A stretch of 64,000 nucleotides of DNA from Megaustenia siamemsis (lineage: Eukaryota; Mollusca; Gastropoda; Stylommatophora; Ariophantidae): NCBI GenBank assembly GCA_032433765.1, contig JAVIAB010000124.1, positions 78,798,965 through 78,862,964 on the forward strand, written 5' to 3'. This document shows, piece after piece, positions 1 through 10,930 of this stretch (its first letter is position 1; every line of letters begins with the position of its first letter). Below the pieces are notes generated by a model. It worked only from the letters and a program-made list of their open reading frames with translations. It was not told where the DNA came from and did not search any database. Position numbers and translations under genes: made by a program.

Positions 1-132
1 GCTCCTGTCTGATCTACAATTTAAACTTTATTCAATCACAGTAACAGTAAAATGTTAATACTCGAACGACTTCTGTTTATGGGACCATGGCAGAGCATTT
101 GGGCTGGGCTAGTGAGAGCACGAGATCCAGTT

Positions 133-1745
133 TGATCACTGTAGACTAATTCTATGTTCACCCAGTGATCACTACAGACTAATTCTATGTTCACCCAGTG
201 ATCACTACAGAATACTTCTATGTTCACCCAGTGATCACTATAGCTACTTCTATGTTCACTCAGTGATCACTAAAGACTACTTCTATGTTCACCCAGTGAT
301 CACTACAGACTACTCCTATGGACACCCAGTGATCACTACAGACTACTCCTATGTTCACCCAGTGATCACTACAGACTACTTCTATGTTCACCCAGTGATC
401 ACTACAGACTACTCCTATGTTCACCCAGTGATCACGACAGACCACTCCTATGTTCAACCAGTCATCACTATAGACTACTTCTATGTTCACGTAGTGATCA
501 CTATAGACTACTTCTATGTTCGACCAATCATCAACTATAGACTACTTCTATGTTCAACCAGTCATCACTATAGACTACTCCTATGTTCAACTAGTCATCA
601 CTATAGACTACTCCTATGTTCAACCAATCATCACTATAGACTACTCCTATGTTCACGAAGTGATCACTATAGACTACTTCTATGTTCAACCAGTCATCAC
701 TATAGACTACTCCTATGTTCAATCAGTCAGCACTATAGACTACTCCTATGTTCAACCAGTCATCACTATAGACTACTTCTATGTTCAACCAGTCATCACT
801 ATAGACTACTTCTATGTTCACCCAGTGATCACTATATACTACTTCTATGTTCAACCAGTCATCACTATAGACTACTTCTATGTTCAACCAGTCATCACTA
901 TAGACTACTTCTATGTTCAACCAGTCATCACAATAGACTATTTCTATGTTCACGTAGTGATCACTATAGACTACTTCTATGTTTAACCAGTCATCACTAT
1001 AGACTACTTCTATGTTCAACCAGTCATCACTATAGACTATTTCTATGTTAACGAAGTGATCACTATAGACTACTTCTATGTTCAACCAGTCATCACTATA
1101 GACTATTTCTATGTTCACCCAGTGATCACTATAGACTACTTCTATGTTCAACCAGTCATCACTATAGACTACTTCTATGTTCAACCAGTCCTCACTATAG
1201 ACTACTTCTATGTTCACGAAGTGATCACTCTAGACTACTTCTATGTTCAACCAGTCATCACTATAGACTACTTCTATGTTCAACCAGTCATCACTATAGA
1301 CTACTTCTATGTTCACCCAGTTATCACTGTAGACTACTTCTACGTTCAACCAGTCATCATTATAGACTACTTCTATGTTCAACCAGTCATCACTATAGAC
1401 TACTTCTATGTACAGCCAGCGATCACTATAGACTACTTCTATGTTCACCCAGGCATCACTATAGACTACTTCTATGTTCAGCCAGTCATCACTATAGACT
1501 ACTTCTATGTTCACGAAGTGATCACTATAGACTACTTCTATGTTCACCCAGGCATCACTATAGACTACTTCTATGTTCACGAAGTGATCACTATAGACTA
1601 CTTCTATGTTCACCCAGTCATCACTATAGACTACTTCTATGTTCACCCAGTCATCACTATAGACTACTTCTATGTTCAGCCAGCGATCACTATATACTAC
1701 TTGTATGTTCACGAAGTGATCACTATAGCTACTTCTATGTTCACT
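133..1745. repeat. 33-bp minisatellite array (about 48 units)
   Basis: Tandem 33-bp units built around TATGTTCAACCAGTCATCAC plus TATAGACTACTTC. Two main variants alternate irregularly: one with GTGATCAC, an 8-bp perfect palindrome, and one with GTCATCAC. Because 33 is a multiple of three and the unit has few stops, several frames on both strands stay open and give an 11-residue repeat. There is no start context, intron or domain, so this is best read as non-coding minisatellite. Confidence 0.95.
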
Positions 1746-2385
1746 AAAGCTTCAACGAATACCAGATCTTTCTGTACAGAAACGACGGCACCGACGGAAC
1801 GATAAATCGGTGCGTTATTGTTAGCGCACCGGCCTGTCAACCTATTGGTTCTTGGATATTCCTTGGGTATTCGATGAGCAGGAAAGGCAACGAAGAATGG
1901 AACTGGCCAGCCCGACTCACGAAGGCCTAGTACAATGATGTCACTAACTCTTCGTCACGCAACGACAATTTCTTCTGGACTACCTTTACCTTTTCACTAA
2001 CGTAAAGCTGATCACATTACCCAAAGTGTGGCGATGGTAAAATATTTCTGGCTAACACCTTATTCCTCATACAATATTGGTTCTCTCTTCTGTTTACACA
2101 AAACATGGATGTAATAGAAGTATCATCAACAGTACTTTTGTCTGTAGCTCTAGGTGTGAACAAACCACGCAACACCGTGCATTTTCAGCTGTTAAAAACA
2201 ATTCATGGATAACTGCTGTTTTCTTCTATGTTGTTTAGTGTACATATTTTCGATTTATTTCCTGAAATAAGTTTTTTAAATAAGTATATGTGTTTATATT
2301 ATTTTAAAACAAAATTCAAATATGAAGTTCAACCTGTTTTTTTTTCAAATAACGTCCATTATAAATTGTGATTTCCTTGCTATTG
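1746..2385. other. unassigned sequence
   Basis: AT-rich unique-looking DNA between a minisatellite and a SINE. No conserved coding segment, RNA or repeat was recognised on either strand. Confidence 0.5.
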
Positions 2386-2640
2386 TAAAAAGTAAAGAGC
2401 TCTCGTCACGCCAAGTGGCGTTAAGGGAATATGGTGTTAGTGACCATAAATTTTATAGACCATCAGCACATGATTTTTGGGGTAATGTGGTCGGTATTAC
2501 GCCCGTGCCGCTTTACTTTACCAGAAAAAATCCGATACCCATTTAAGGCTGGATGAACTCGGAAGCCGTCGGTTGGGATCGAACCCCACATCTTGTCCTT
2601 TGTAGCCCAATTCACTAACCACTGAGCTATCGCGGCTCCC
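2386..2640 (-). mobile_element. tRNA-derived SINE, family 1, near full length
   Basis: Read on the minus strand it begins GGGAGCCGCGATAGCTCAGT, with a pol III A box (TAGCTCAGTGGTTAG) and a B box (GGTTCGATCCC) about 45 bp further on. A unique body containing AAATGGG, a CTGG...AAAGTAAAG segment and CACTTGGCGTGACG follows, ending in a tail rich in TTTACTT. At least seven related copies occur in the window. The head is tRNA-like but is followed by a non-tRNA body, so it is a SINE and not a tRNA gene. Its partner LINE is unknown. Confidence 0.9.
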
Positions 2641-2951
2641 TAGACCCCTCGCTTATGAGAATCAAATTTGATTTTTTTGTCCTTTAAAAGTTGTGTCTTT
2701 TACTATTGTTCGCCTGGGTTAGGCATATTTCATTCAGTTGACCAAAGTGGATAACCTTGGGTATCTGGTTTTTAGTTGGAGAGATTCGGCGACTGTCGGA
2801 TCTTCAAGTCAAGAGGTATGTTTTCTCAATTCAAGAACACAACAGCGGGAACAAGGGAGATCTTGTATGTCTAGGTCATTTAACGCTTTGGGATTCATTG
2901 AGGATGTGATCTGAACACTTATGGACTTTTTTGATGTGAGATGACGATCTC

Positions 2952-3416
2952 TAAGCTAAACTAAAACTAAACTAAACTAAACTAAACTAAACTAAACTAA
3001 ACTAAACTAAACTAAACTAAACTAAACTAAACTAAACTAAACTAAACTAAACTAAACTAAACTAAACTAAACTAAACTAAACTAAACTAAACTAAACTAA
3101 ACTAAACTAAACTAAACTAAACTAAACTAAACTAAACTAAACTAAACTAAACTAAACTAAACTAAACTAAACTAAACTAAACCAAGCCAAACTAAACTAA
3201 ACTAAACTAAACTAAACTAAACTAAACTAAACTAAACTAAACTAAACTAAGCTAAACTAAACTAAACTAAACTAAACTAAACTAAACTAAACTAAACTAA
3301 ACTAAACTAAACTAAGCTAAACTAAGCTAAGCTAAGCTAAACTAAACTAAACTAAACTAAACTAAACTAAACTAAACTAAACTAAACAACTAAACTAAAC
3401 TAAACAACTAAACTAA
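2952..3416. repeat. pentanucleotide (ACTAA)n array
   Basis: About 90 copies of ACTAA/AACTA with scattered substitutions to AGCTA near the 3' half and one CCAAGCC interruption. No telomere or coding relation was seen. Confidence 0.97.
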
Positions 3417-3499
3417 CTGATTGGAAAAAGAAGACGTCCAGAAAGAGAGAGCACTGGACCTCCCACGTTTACCGCCTCTACAATCAACAACCTCTAGAG

Positions 3500-3912
3500 A
3501 AGTGTTCAACAGAAGTGGAGCTCATCTCTCTGTTCAACAGAAGTGGAGCTCATCTCTCTGTTCAACAGAAGTGGAGCTCATCTCTCTGTTCAACAGAAGT
3601 GGAGCTCATCTCTCTGTTCAACAGAAGTGGAGCTCATCTCTCTGCGCAACAGAAGTGGAGCTCATCTCTCTGCGCAACAGAAGTGGAGCTCATCTCTCTG
3701 TTCAACAGAAGTGGAGCTCATCTCTCTGCTCAACAGAAGTGGAGCTCATCTCTCTGTTCAACAGAAGTGGAGCTCATCTCTCTGTTCAACAGAAGTGGAG
3801 CTCATCTCTCTGTTCAACAGAAGTGGAGCTAATCTCTCTGCTCAACAGAAGTGGAGCTCATCTACCTCTCTGCTCAACAGAAGTGGAGCTCATCTCTCTG
3901 CTCAACAGCCAC
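3500..3912. repeat. 28-bp minisatellite (about 14 units)
   Basis: Units of CTCTCTGTTCAACAGAAGTG plus GAGCTCAT. The variable dinucleotide after CTCTCTG is TT, CG or CT. One unit near 3860 carries an extra 6 bp. Since 28 is not a multiple of three, the stop-free unit gives open frames in all three forward phases. Confidence 0.95.
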
Positions 3913-4366
3913 GGGATAGTTTTATCTTCTATCTACTAGTATCATCATTCTGTACTTATCTCAGTTTGATATAAACTTAATGACCGAGCAATATGCACAC
4001 AGTCAGAGTTACAGACACCTTCATTAGACACGCATTTCAATACCATTCATTGAACTTAATTGAGTATATAATATATTGAAAAATAAACCAGCTATGCAGC
4101 AGAACAGATCATAATGTAGCTGACAAAAGTATACAAGTTACCATCATTAAGAAAATGTGTTGAATAATGGCTTGCCGATCGAGCATGCATATTTGATTTT
4201 CCCGCCCTCTCTGTACTGATGCCTAATTGTATTTGCACTTTAGACAAACTGTCGTCTAGACGTTAGCAGCTAATTCTATTAGCCATTAGCGAGTCTTTAT
4301 TTGGCAGTTATTATTCATCAAATTTGGTGAACCAGGACAAACTCGCATCTTTATACCATTTTATGG
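3913..4366. other. unassigned AT-rich sequence
   Basis: No repeat, RNA or coding similarity was recognised. It lies immediately downstream, in the minus-strand sense, of the signal-peptide ORF and would contain its 3' UTR or first intron if that ORF is real. Confidence 0.4.
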
Positions 4367-4468
4367 TTAGTAGGGATTATCACGTAGGGGTGCTGCAAAG
4401 CTGACGATAGGGAGAGTAAAGAACACAAATAACAGAAAAGATATGGATAAAACCTTACTGTATGCCAT
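4367..4468 (-). CDS. short ORF encoding a signal peptide plus eight residues (possible first exon)
   Basis: A 33-codon minus-strand ORF starts MAYSKVLSISFLLFVFFTLP and continues IVSFA before APLRDNPY and a stop. The N-terminus is a textbook secretory signal: a lysine, an uninterrupted hydrophobic core of about 15 residues and an A-x-A-like cleavage region (SFA/A). The ATG context is favourable, with A at -3 and G at +4. The same frame is open upstream to 4591, but that part is rich in CAA/TTG simple repeat and looks non-coding. A GTGATA sequence just before the stop could be a weak splice donor, making this the first coding exon of a secreted peptide precursor. No mature peptide family can be assigned, and a chance hydrophobic ORF cannot be excluded. 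Confidence 0.35.
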   Translation of the reverse strand: MAYSKVLSISFLLFVFFTLPIVSFAAPLRDNPY

Positions 4469-4584
4469 GATGAAACAACAACAATACAACAACAATACAA
4501 CAACAATACAATAACAATACAACGTCGAGGTTAAAAGCAAGTCAAGGTACGAAACTTGAATCGGCGTCTTAGCACGCGGGTTTT

Positions 4585-4856
4585 TACCCATATGTGCTCG
4601 GCTGCCTATCAGGAAGTGTTCGGAGACTCCTGTCTAGTGTCACCTCATGCACAGTAACTCACGAGCGGGACGCTATTCCTCACTTTCCCAGAGTGCTACG
4701 CTTGTACCCATTTCTGCCAGTGGCTGGATGGACTGCGGGTGTATTTTCACATGCGTACAATTCACACTGCTTCCAGCGGATTTCGAACACGGGTTGTCAG
4801 AACGTCGGTAGCTAGTGAGGGGTGGTTTTCCCAACTACGCTACCTCGGCCCCTTCG
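4585..4856 (-). mobile_element. tRNA-derived SINE-like element, third family
   Basis: On the minus strand it begins GGGGCCGAGGTAGCGTAGTT. TAGCGTAGTTGG fits an A box and GTTCGAAATCC fits a B box with one extra base. Further in there are AAATGGGTAC and CTGGGAAAGT segments in the same order as in SINE family 1, suggesting a shared core domain behind a different tRNA head. No clear target-site duplication was found, so the boundaries are approximate. Confidence 0.5.
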
Positions 4857-5397
4857 GTTAAATACCTTCTATAGGAAAATTAAAACAATTCTTTAATTGC
4901 CTTTGATTTGTTAGAAGCTAATTTTGTTTTAAAATCTGAAACATGAACTGGACGGACTTTACGCCAAAAGTCAACAATAAGAGAAGAAATCATTGTTGAC
5001 TGCACGTCGTGCTTTGTCTGGAGATGATGGTAGAAGTACATCGGTCACTTGCTCAGAATATACACAAACAAGAAACCATTTAGCATAAATTGTAGACTGC
5101 CGCAACCGCGTAGAGGACATCAGTGTGCCAGATTAAAGCTAAGACAGTCGTGTGCGATCGCGTATCGATGGAACATTCGTTGAGAAGAAGCTGAGCTCTT
5201 ATATGGCGAATGCAGTGTGAGTCGTCAGGTTCATTACAGCAGATGGTCAATGACAGGGAGTCATGATCCTGGTGGACCCACCTTCCCTAGAGTGTTAAGA
5301 AGTTAAAGGGCCGAAACTCTTGCTCGACTTGGCCTCATTCTGATGATCAGATGTCTTCCTGCTGCGAAGCTCTATGTACATGGTTTTTTTTGACTAA
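4857..5397. other. unassigned sequence
   Basis: No recognisable gene or repeat. Its right edge grades into a fragment resembling the 3' end of an RTE element. Confidence 0.4.
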
Positions 5398-5527
5398 AAG
5401 TACATGGTCATGTCCTCAGAAAGGACGAAAGAAGACTCAAACGCCAGACCTTCATGCGGCCACCGGCTGGTAAGAGAAAACAAGGAAGATCAGAAGAAAC
5501 TCGACCTAGAACAGTTAAGACTCAACA
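5398..5527 (+). pseudogene. possible RTE 3' fragment
   Basis: A short plus-strand segment whose translation has the basic, proline-rich look of the extreme C-terminus of RTE/BovB polyproteins (GKRKQGR preceded by an H-V-x-R-like stretch). It ends in a CATCATCATC repeat shared with the opposite-strand RTE that follows. It is short and degraded. Confidence 0.3.
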
Positions 5528-6798
5528 ATGTCATCATCATCAATTACCGGGCCTGATGGTGTAGGTGATCATGTCTCTCCACAACTTTCGATCTCGACAG
5601 TTTTTTATCATTTCATTTCTTGACCTTGTGCCAAGCCATTCTTTTAAGCTGTCTGGTATCTTTGCTCTTTGCTTCCCTCTATCTCTTCGTCCCTCAATTT
5701 TTCCAGTTGTTACAATATATTCCAGCTGTTCTCTTCTCATTACATGGCCTAAAAATGATGATTGTTTCTTCCTAATATTGGAAAATATCTCTCTGTTTGC
5801 TTTGACCTCTTTCAGAACATTTTCATTACGTTTCTTAGCTGTCCATGGTATTCTCAACATTCTTCTGTAAAACCACATTTCTACAGTCTCCAGTGACTTT
5901 CTTGTCTCTTGTCCTATTGTCCATGATTCACATGCATATGTTAAGACTGGCTCTACATAACATTTAAGAACTCTTTTTCTTGTTTCTATTGTCAAAAATG
6001 GATTGCATAGTATCTTCCCCATTCTTTGGAAAGCTGCATTTGCCTGAGCCATTCTACATCTCACCTCTTTTGTACATCTTCCGTCTGAGGTTAACAAAGT
6101 TCCCAAATATTTAAATTCATTTACCTGTTTTAATATTGTTCCACTTGTCTTTATTTTTCACTGAGGTGATGTCGTTTTCCTTGTTGTTACCATTATCTCT
6201 GTCATTTTGCTTTTAAGCCTGAGTCCTTTCTTTTTGCTTTCCTTCACTATAATGTCCAACATTTCTTGTAGCTCATTTTCACTCTTAGCAATTAAGACTG
6301 TATCATTAGCATACCTTAGATTATTTATATTATGACCTCCAATTGTTATTCCAGGCATGCCCCTTATGGATCTTAAAATAATCTCACTATAAATATTAAA
6401 CAAATCTGGTGACAGCACACAACCTTGTCTAACACCCTGTTTTATTTGTTGAAACATTCCCATTTGGTTTTCCAGTTCTTATGGCCGCTGTTTGTTGCCA
6501 GTACATGGTCTTTATTATTCTTAGATCCTTGCTGTCTACGTTTATGCTTTCTAAAATTTTGATTATTTCTTGGTGCTTTACTTTATCAAATGCCTTGGGA
6601 TCATCTATGAAACATAGGTATAGATCTGTTTTTACCTCTATGGCTCTTTCTACTAAAGATCTTATGATATAAATGGCATTGCTTGTTCCTTTATCTCTAA
6701 CAAAACCACACTGTTCATAGCTAATTTCAGGACTGATTTTGTTTCGCACTCTTCGCATGATGATTCTTTGTAATATCTTAGTCATATGACTCATTAGG
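5528..6798 (-). mobile_element. RTE/BovB-type LINE, family A, 5'-truncated copy 1
   Basis: Three minus-strand reading frames (6794-6429, 6463-6158, 6106-5540) together cover a reverse transcriptase from the fingers ([14 protein letters not shown]) through the palm ([12 protein letters not shown], then [14 protein letters not shown]) to the thumb and C-terminal region (YVEPVLTYACESWTI, FLGHVMRREQLEY, a basic GRRDRGKQR). This order and wording match the BovB/RTE polyprotein also annotated as craniofacial development protein 2. The catalytic YADD is changed to YAND, and frameshifts occur near 6440 and 6110-6160, so the copy is dead. The 3' end finishes in a short (GAT)n tail near 5530, typical of RTE elements. 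Confidence 0.9.
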
Positions 6799-7071
6799 CT
6801 TTTTTAATTCACGAAATGTTAAGTAATAAAGACACATAGTAAGGCAAGATAACATAAGAGGAAATAACGCAAGAAGTTCTACATTTCCATCTTTTCTTCC
6901 TATTCTACTTTCTTTCTTTCTTTTCTCTGTTTCCTTTATTTTTTCTATTTTTTTTTTATTTTTACAAATTCGTATTTGCATAACTCCTCCTTTGTGTTCA
7001 CTCTCTTAATTCTTTGAATTTATTGAATTCCACTTTTCAGCAAAAACCAATGTATGGATTCATTTTATATA
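6799..7071. other. unassigned T-rich sequence
   Basis: Low-complexity T-rich tracts with no supported gene. Confidence 0.4.
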
Positions 7072-7430
7072 TGTAGATAGACAGATGGACAGACAGACAG
7101 ACAAACAGACAGACAAATTGGCAGATAGATAGATAGACTGACAGACAGAGGGACGGACGGATGGACGGACGGACGGACGGACGGACGGATGAATGGATGG
7201 ATGGATGGATGGATGGATGGATGGATGGATGAATGGATGGAAAGATTCTAAATCATCAAGATTCTGAATAATGTTATCACTTGGACTAGAAGACCTAACC
7301 TCAAGATTCTAAATAATGCTATCACTTGGACTAGAAGACCTAACATCAAGTTTTAAATGATGGATGGATGGATGGGTAGGTGGGTGAACGGACGGACAGA
7401 TAGACATACATACAGACAGACATACAGACA
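7072..7430. repeat. tetranucleotide microsatellites flanking two 45-bp satellite units
   Basis: (GACA)n, (GGAC)n and (GGAT)n tracts run to about 7240, and similar GGAT/GACA tracts resume at 7357. Between them two units with a 45-bp period (GATTCT repeating at 7260 and 7305) contain CACTTGGACTAGAAGACCTA, the reverse complement of the unit in the 45-bp array at 28590-29645. The same satellite therefore occurs at two loci in opposite orientation. Confidence 0.85.
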
Positions 7431-7892
7431 GATATTTTTTTGTTCTTTTTTTACTCATTTTAAAAATGATTCCATTATCTTTATAATCTCTTGTTTTGTT
7501 ATGAATCTTTCTCTACATAAGCTCAATTATTCAATCACCTGGCTTGTGCCCAACAGATGACAAACATCATCCCAGGCTTTATGGCTAAAATGATTTAACC
7601 TGAACTTCAAACTTATCGCTACCTCTCATCTCTTTTATACTCCATTCGCAATCTCTCATCTCTTTTATACTGCAATCGATACCCTCCAAATAGATTTTTT
7701 TCCCCTGCGCAATTTGTGGGTGGCATTTTCTTGTACATGAATGCGTGCTGATGTATCAGGCTGCTCACTTTGAAATAAAAGCTTTTGTTTTCGTTTGAAG
7801 CAGTAAAAGTAAACATGTCGTTCATTGATTTCTTGTGAAATAAGCCTGTAGAGTTTGGGATATGAAAATGTTCAATATGAATTAAAGAAAAG

Positions 7893-8140
7893 AAGTTGTT
7901 CTATGTGAAATGAAGATCTGAGGTTATTTTATGTGAAATGAAGATCTGAGGTTATTTTATGTGAAATCAAGATCTGAGGTTATTTTATGTGAAATGAAGA
8001 TCTGAGGTTATTTTATGTGAAATGAAGATCTGAGGTTATTTTATGTGAAATGAAGATCTTAGTTTGCTCGTTGAAAAATACAAATCTAAAGTTATTCAAT
8101 GTGAAAAAAAAAGAAAATATTTGTTGTGTGAGTTATAAGT
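7893..8140. repeat. 28-bp minisatellite, left block
   Basis: Six or so clean units of AAGATCTGAGGTTATTTTAT plus GTGAAATG, then degenerate units. Period and wording (GAGGTT...GAAGAT) resemble the much longer 28-bp array at 8880-10390, so an RTE fragment at 8150-8875 probably split one array. Confidence 0.85.
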
Positions 8141-8149
8141 TTCAAGTTT

Positions 8150-8875
8150 TTGAATGCTGACAACAGCACAGGCACAAAATACAACATGAAAATCAACATC
8201 AACAAAACAGAAGTCATGAATGTCGCAAAATATAAACAAAACATCAAAATAACTATAGAAGGCAGGCAACTACAACAAGTAGAGGAATTCAAATACCTAG
8301 GAAGTATAGTGACAAACGGTAATTCAAAAACAGCAGAAATAGACCCAAGATGCATCAAAGCTTGTCAAATCATTGGACAGCTATCACAACTATTGTCCAA
8401 CAAGGAAATAATTCTAGAGGCAAAACGGGCACTGTACAATACAATCTGCATCTCTACGTTGTGCTACTAATGCCAGTCATGGACCCTAGATGCAAGAACA
8501 AGAAAAACGATAACCTCTACTGAGATGAAATGTGTTAGACGAATAACAGAAAACAGCTTGAGAGACACGATCAGAAATGAAGAATTAAGAAAAAAAAAGC
8601 TAGGAATAACCCCCGCCATTGAATATATAAAGAAACAAGAAATAAAAGGATTTGCCCATGTGACAAGGATGAAAGATCAAAACACAACACAACAAGCTCT
8701 CAATAAACGTTGCGAGAACACCAGACCCAATGGTCGACCACAAAAAAGATGGTTTGATGGAATATTAGAAACAATAGGAAACATAACAGCAGAGGCGAAC
8801 AGAATAGCGAAAGATCGAGAGTATATCTCCCCTCGACGCTGAAAGGCAATTGAGGAAGGAGAGAAGAAGAAGAGA
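8150..8875 (+). mobile_element. RTE-type LINE, family C, 5'-truncated fragment
   Basis: Two plus-strand frames (8150-8470 and 8525-8842) encode the post-palm part of an RTE-like reverse transcriptase: NINKTEVMNV, the VEEFKYLGSIVTNG motif that follows the palm, RALYN..ISTLCY and a C-terminal GRPQKRWFDGILE segment ending ISPRR. A stop replaces the first residue of the usual YGCESW-like motif at 8468, and the frame shifts afterwards. It ends in AAGAAGAAG-type sequence. The catalytic palm is absent. It lies within a 28-bp minisatellite. Confidence 0.85.
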
Positions 8876-8879
8876 AAAA

Positions 8880-10390
8880 TGAGACATAAATTCGAGGTTA
8901 TTGAAAATGAGATATTTGAGTTTTTCGAATCTGAGGTAGAATTTGAGGTTTTTGAAGATTAGATATTAATTTGATGTTTCAAAATGTAAGACATTAATTT
9001 GAGGTTTCTAATGATGAGATATTAATATGTGGTTTTCGAATCTCAGATATAACTTTGTGGTATTTGAAGATGAGATTGGAGTTTCCGAATGTGAGGAATA
9101 AACTTGATGTTTTTGAAGACGACATATTAATTTGAAGTTTTGAATTTGGGATATAAATTTGAGGTTTTTGAAGATGAAATAATAATTTGAGATTTTAAAC
9201 GTGAGATACACATTTGAGTTTTTTTTAAGGTAAGATATATATTTCAGATTTTTTAATGTAGGATATAAATTCGAGGTTTTTGAAAGTGAGATATACATTT
9301 GAAGTTTTTGCAATTGAGATATACATTTGAAGTTTTTGAAAGTGAGATATACATTTGAAGTTTTTGCAATTGAGATGTGGTATTTGAAGATGAGATTGGA
9401 GTTTCCGAATGTGAGGAATAAACTTGATGTTTTTGAAGACGACATATTAATTTGAAGTTTTGAATTTGGGATATAAATTTGAGGTTTTTGAAGATGAAAT
9501 AATAATTTGAGATTTTAAACGTGAGATACACATTTGAGTTTTTTTTAAGGTAAGATATATATTTCAGATTTTTTAATGTAGGATATAAATTCGAGGTTTT
9601 TGAAAGTGAGATATACATTTGAAGATTTTGCAATTGAGATATACATTTGAAGTTTTTGAAAGTGAGATATACATTTGAAGTTTTTGCAATTGAGATATAC
9701 AATAGAAGTTTTTGCAATTGAGATATACATTTGAAGTTTTTGCAATTGAGATATACATTTGAAGTTTTTGAAAGTGAGATATACATTTGAAGTTTTTGCA
9801 ATTGAGATATACATTTGAAGTTTTTGCAATTGAGATATACATTTGACGTTTTTGCAATTGAGATATACATTTGAAGTTTTTGCAATTGAGATATACATTT
9901 GACGTTTTTGCAATTGAGATATTCATTTGACGTTTTTGCAAGTGAGATATACATTTGAAGTTTTAGCAATTGAGATATACATTTGAAGTTTTTGCAATTG
10001 AGATATACATTTGAAGTTTTTGCAATTGAGATATACATTTGAAGTTTTTGCAATTGAGATATACATTTGAAGTTTTTGCAAGTGAGATATACATTTGACG
10101 TTTTTGAAAGTGAGATATACATTTGAAGTTTTTGAAAGTGAGATATACATTTGACGTTTTTGAAAGTGAGATATACATTTGACGTTTTTGTAATTGAGAT
10201 ATACATTTGACGTTTTTGTAATTGAGATATACATTTGACGTTTTTGAAAGTGAGATATACATTTGACGTTTTTGAAAGTGAGATATACATTTGACGTTTT
10301 TGAAAGTGAGATATACATTTGAGATTTTAAAATGTAAAACATTAATTTGAGGTTTCTGACCGTGTGATATAAATTTGAGGTTTCTGAACG
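8880..10390. repeat. 28-bp minisatellite array, right block (about 50 units)
   Basis: Units of GAGATATACATTTGAAGTTT plus TTGCAATT. Position-specific variants (GACG/GAAG, GCAATT/GAAAGT) are clustered, so homogenisation is local. A block of about 180 bp starting at 9056 recurs at 9376, a 320-bp segmental duplication inside the array. Minus-strand open frames of up to 345 codons are by-products of a stop-free unit. Confidence 0.95.
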
Positions 10391-10689
10391 TCACTTAAAG
10401 AACAGAAATAGTTCATAATAAAATAGATATCTAAAGTTGTTCTTATTCTTATCGTTGATCTGTTAAGTGGGCGCAAGAGTGTTGTTTTGCTAATTTTCAG
10501 CAAAACGGCGATATCTGCGTCTTTCGAATCAACATCTTTGGCACAGGAAGATTTGATTAACAATAGTGCACCTGCCATTTTTGGCCTACACTTTGCGACT
10601 TTTACCTGCCACAGGTACATTAACGTGCGCGAGTGCATACGTGGTTCCCTGTTTATCTGCGTTACTCGAGAGGGTTATACATCGAGTCT
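10391..10689. other. unassigned sequence
   Basis: Contains a short hairpin around 10481-10505 (GTTTTGCT facing AGCAAAAC). No gene was recognised. Confidence 0.4.
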
Positions 10690-10930
10690 CACTGCTCAGA
10701 GACCAGGGGAGAGTAACTCCATTGAAGACACTGATCTGAGACTAGGGGAGAGTAACTCCATTGAAGACACTGATCAGAGACCAAGGGAGAGTACCTCCAT
10801 TGAAGACACTGATCAGAGACCAGGGGAGAGTAACTCCATTGAAGACACTGATTAGAGACCAGGGGAGAGTAACTCCATAGAAGAAACTGATCAGAGACCA
10901 AGGGAGAGTACCTCCATTGAAGAAACCGCG
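10690..10930. repeat. 39-bp minisatellite (about 6 units)
   Basis: Units of AGAGACCAGGGGAGAGTAAC plus TCCATTGAAGACACTGATC. The unit is a multiple of three, so a 13-residue acidic repeat could be read, but one unit has a stop (ACTGATTAG) and nothing upstream supports translation. Confidence 0.9.

Noticed and set aside
133..1745. CRISPR-like array
   Set aside because: There are no unique spacers between repeats; units are contiguous, and the context is animal DNA.
2600..2640. tRNA gene
   Set aside because: A and B boxes are present, but the sequence continues into a conserved non-tRNA body and tail and recurs at many sites, so it is a SINE head.
2952..3416. Internal telomere tract
   Set aside because: The unit ACTAA does not match the usual animal telomere TTAGGG or the arthropod TTAGG.
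9253..10342. Minus-strand frame of 345 codons and its companions
   Set aside because: By-product of the 28-bp array; the repeat peptide has no recognised fold, and the duplicated block runs through it.
10487..10855. 122-codon ORF ending in a 13-residue acidic repeat
   Set aside because: The repeat part is a minisatellite that contains a stop, and the upstream part has no recognised similarity.
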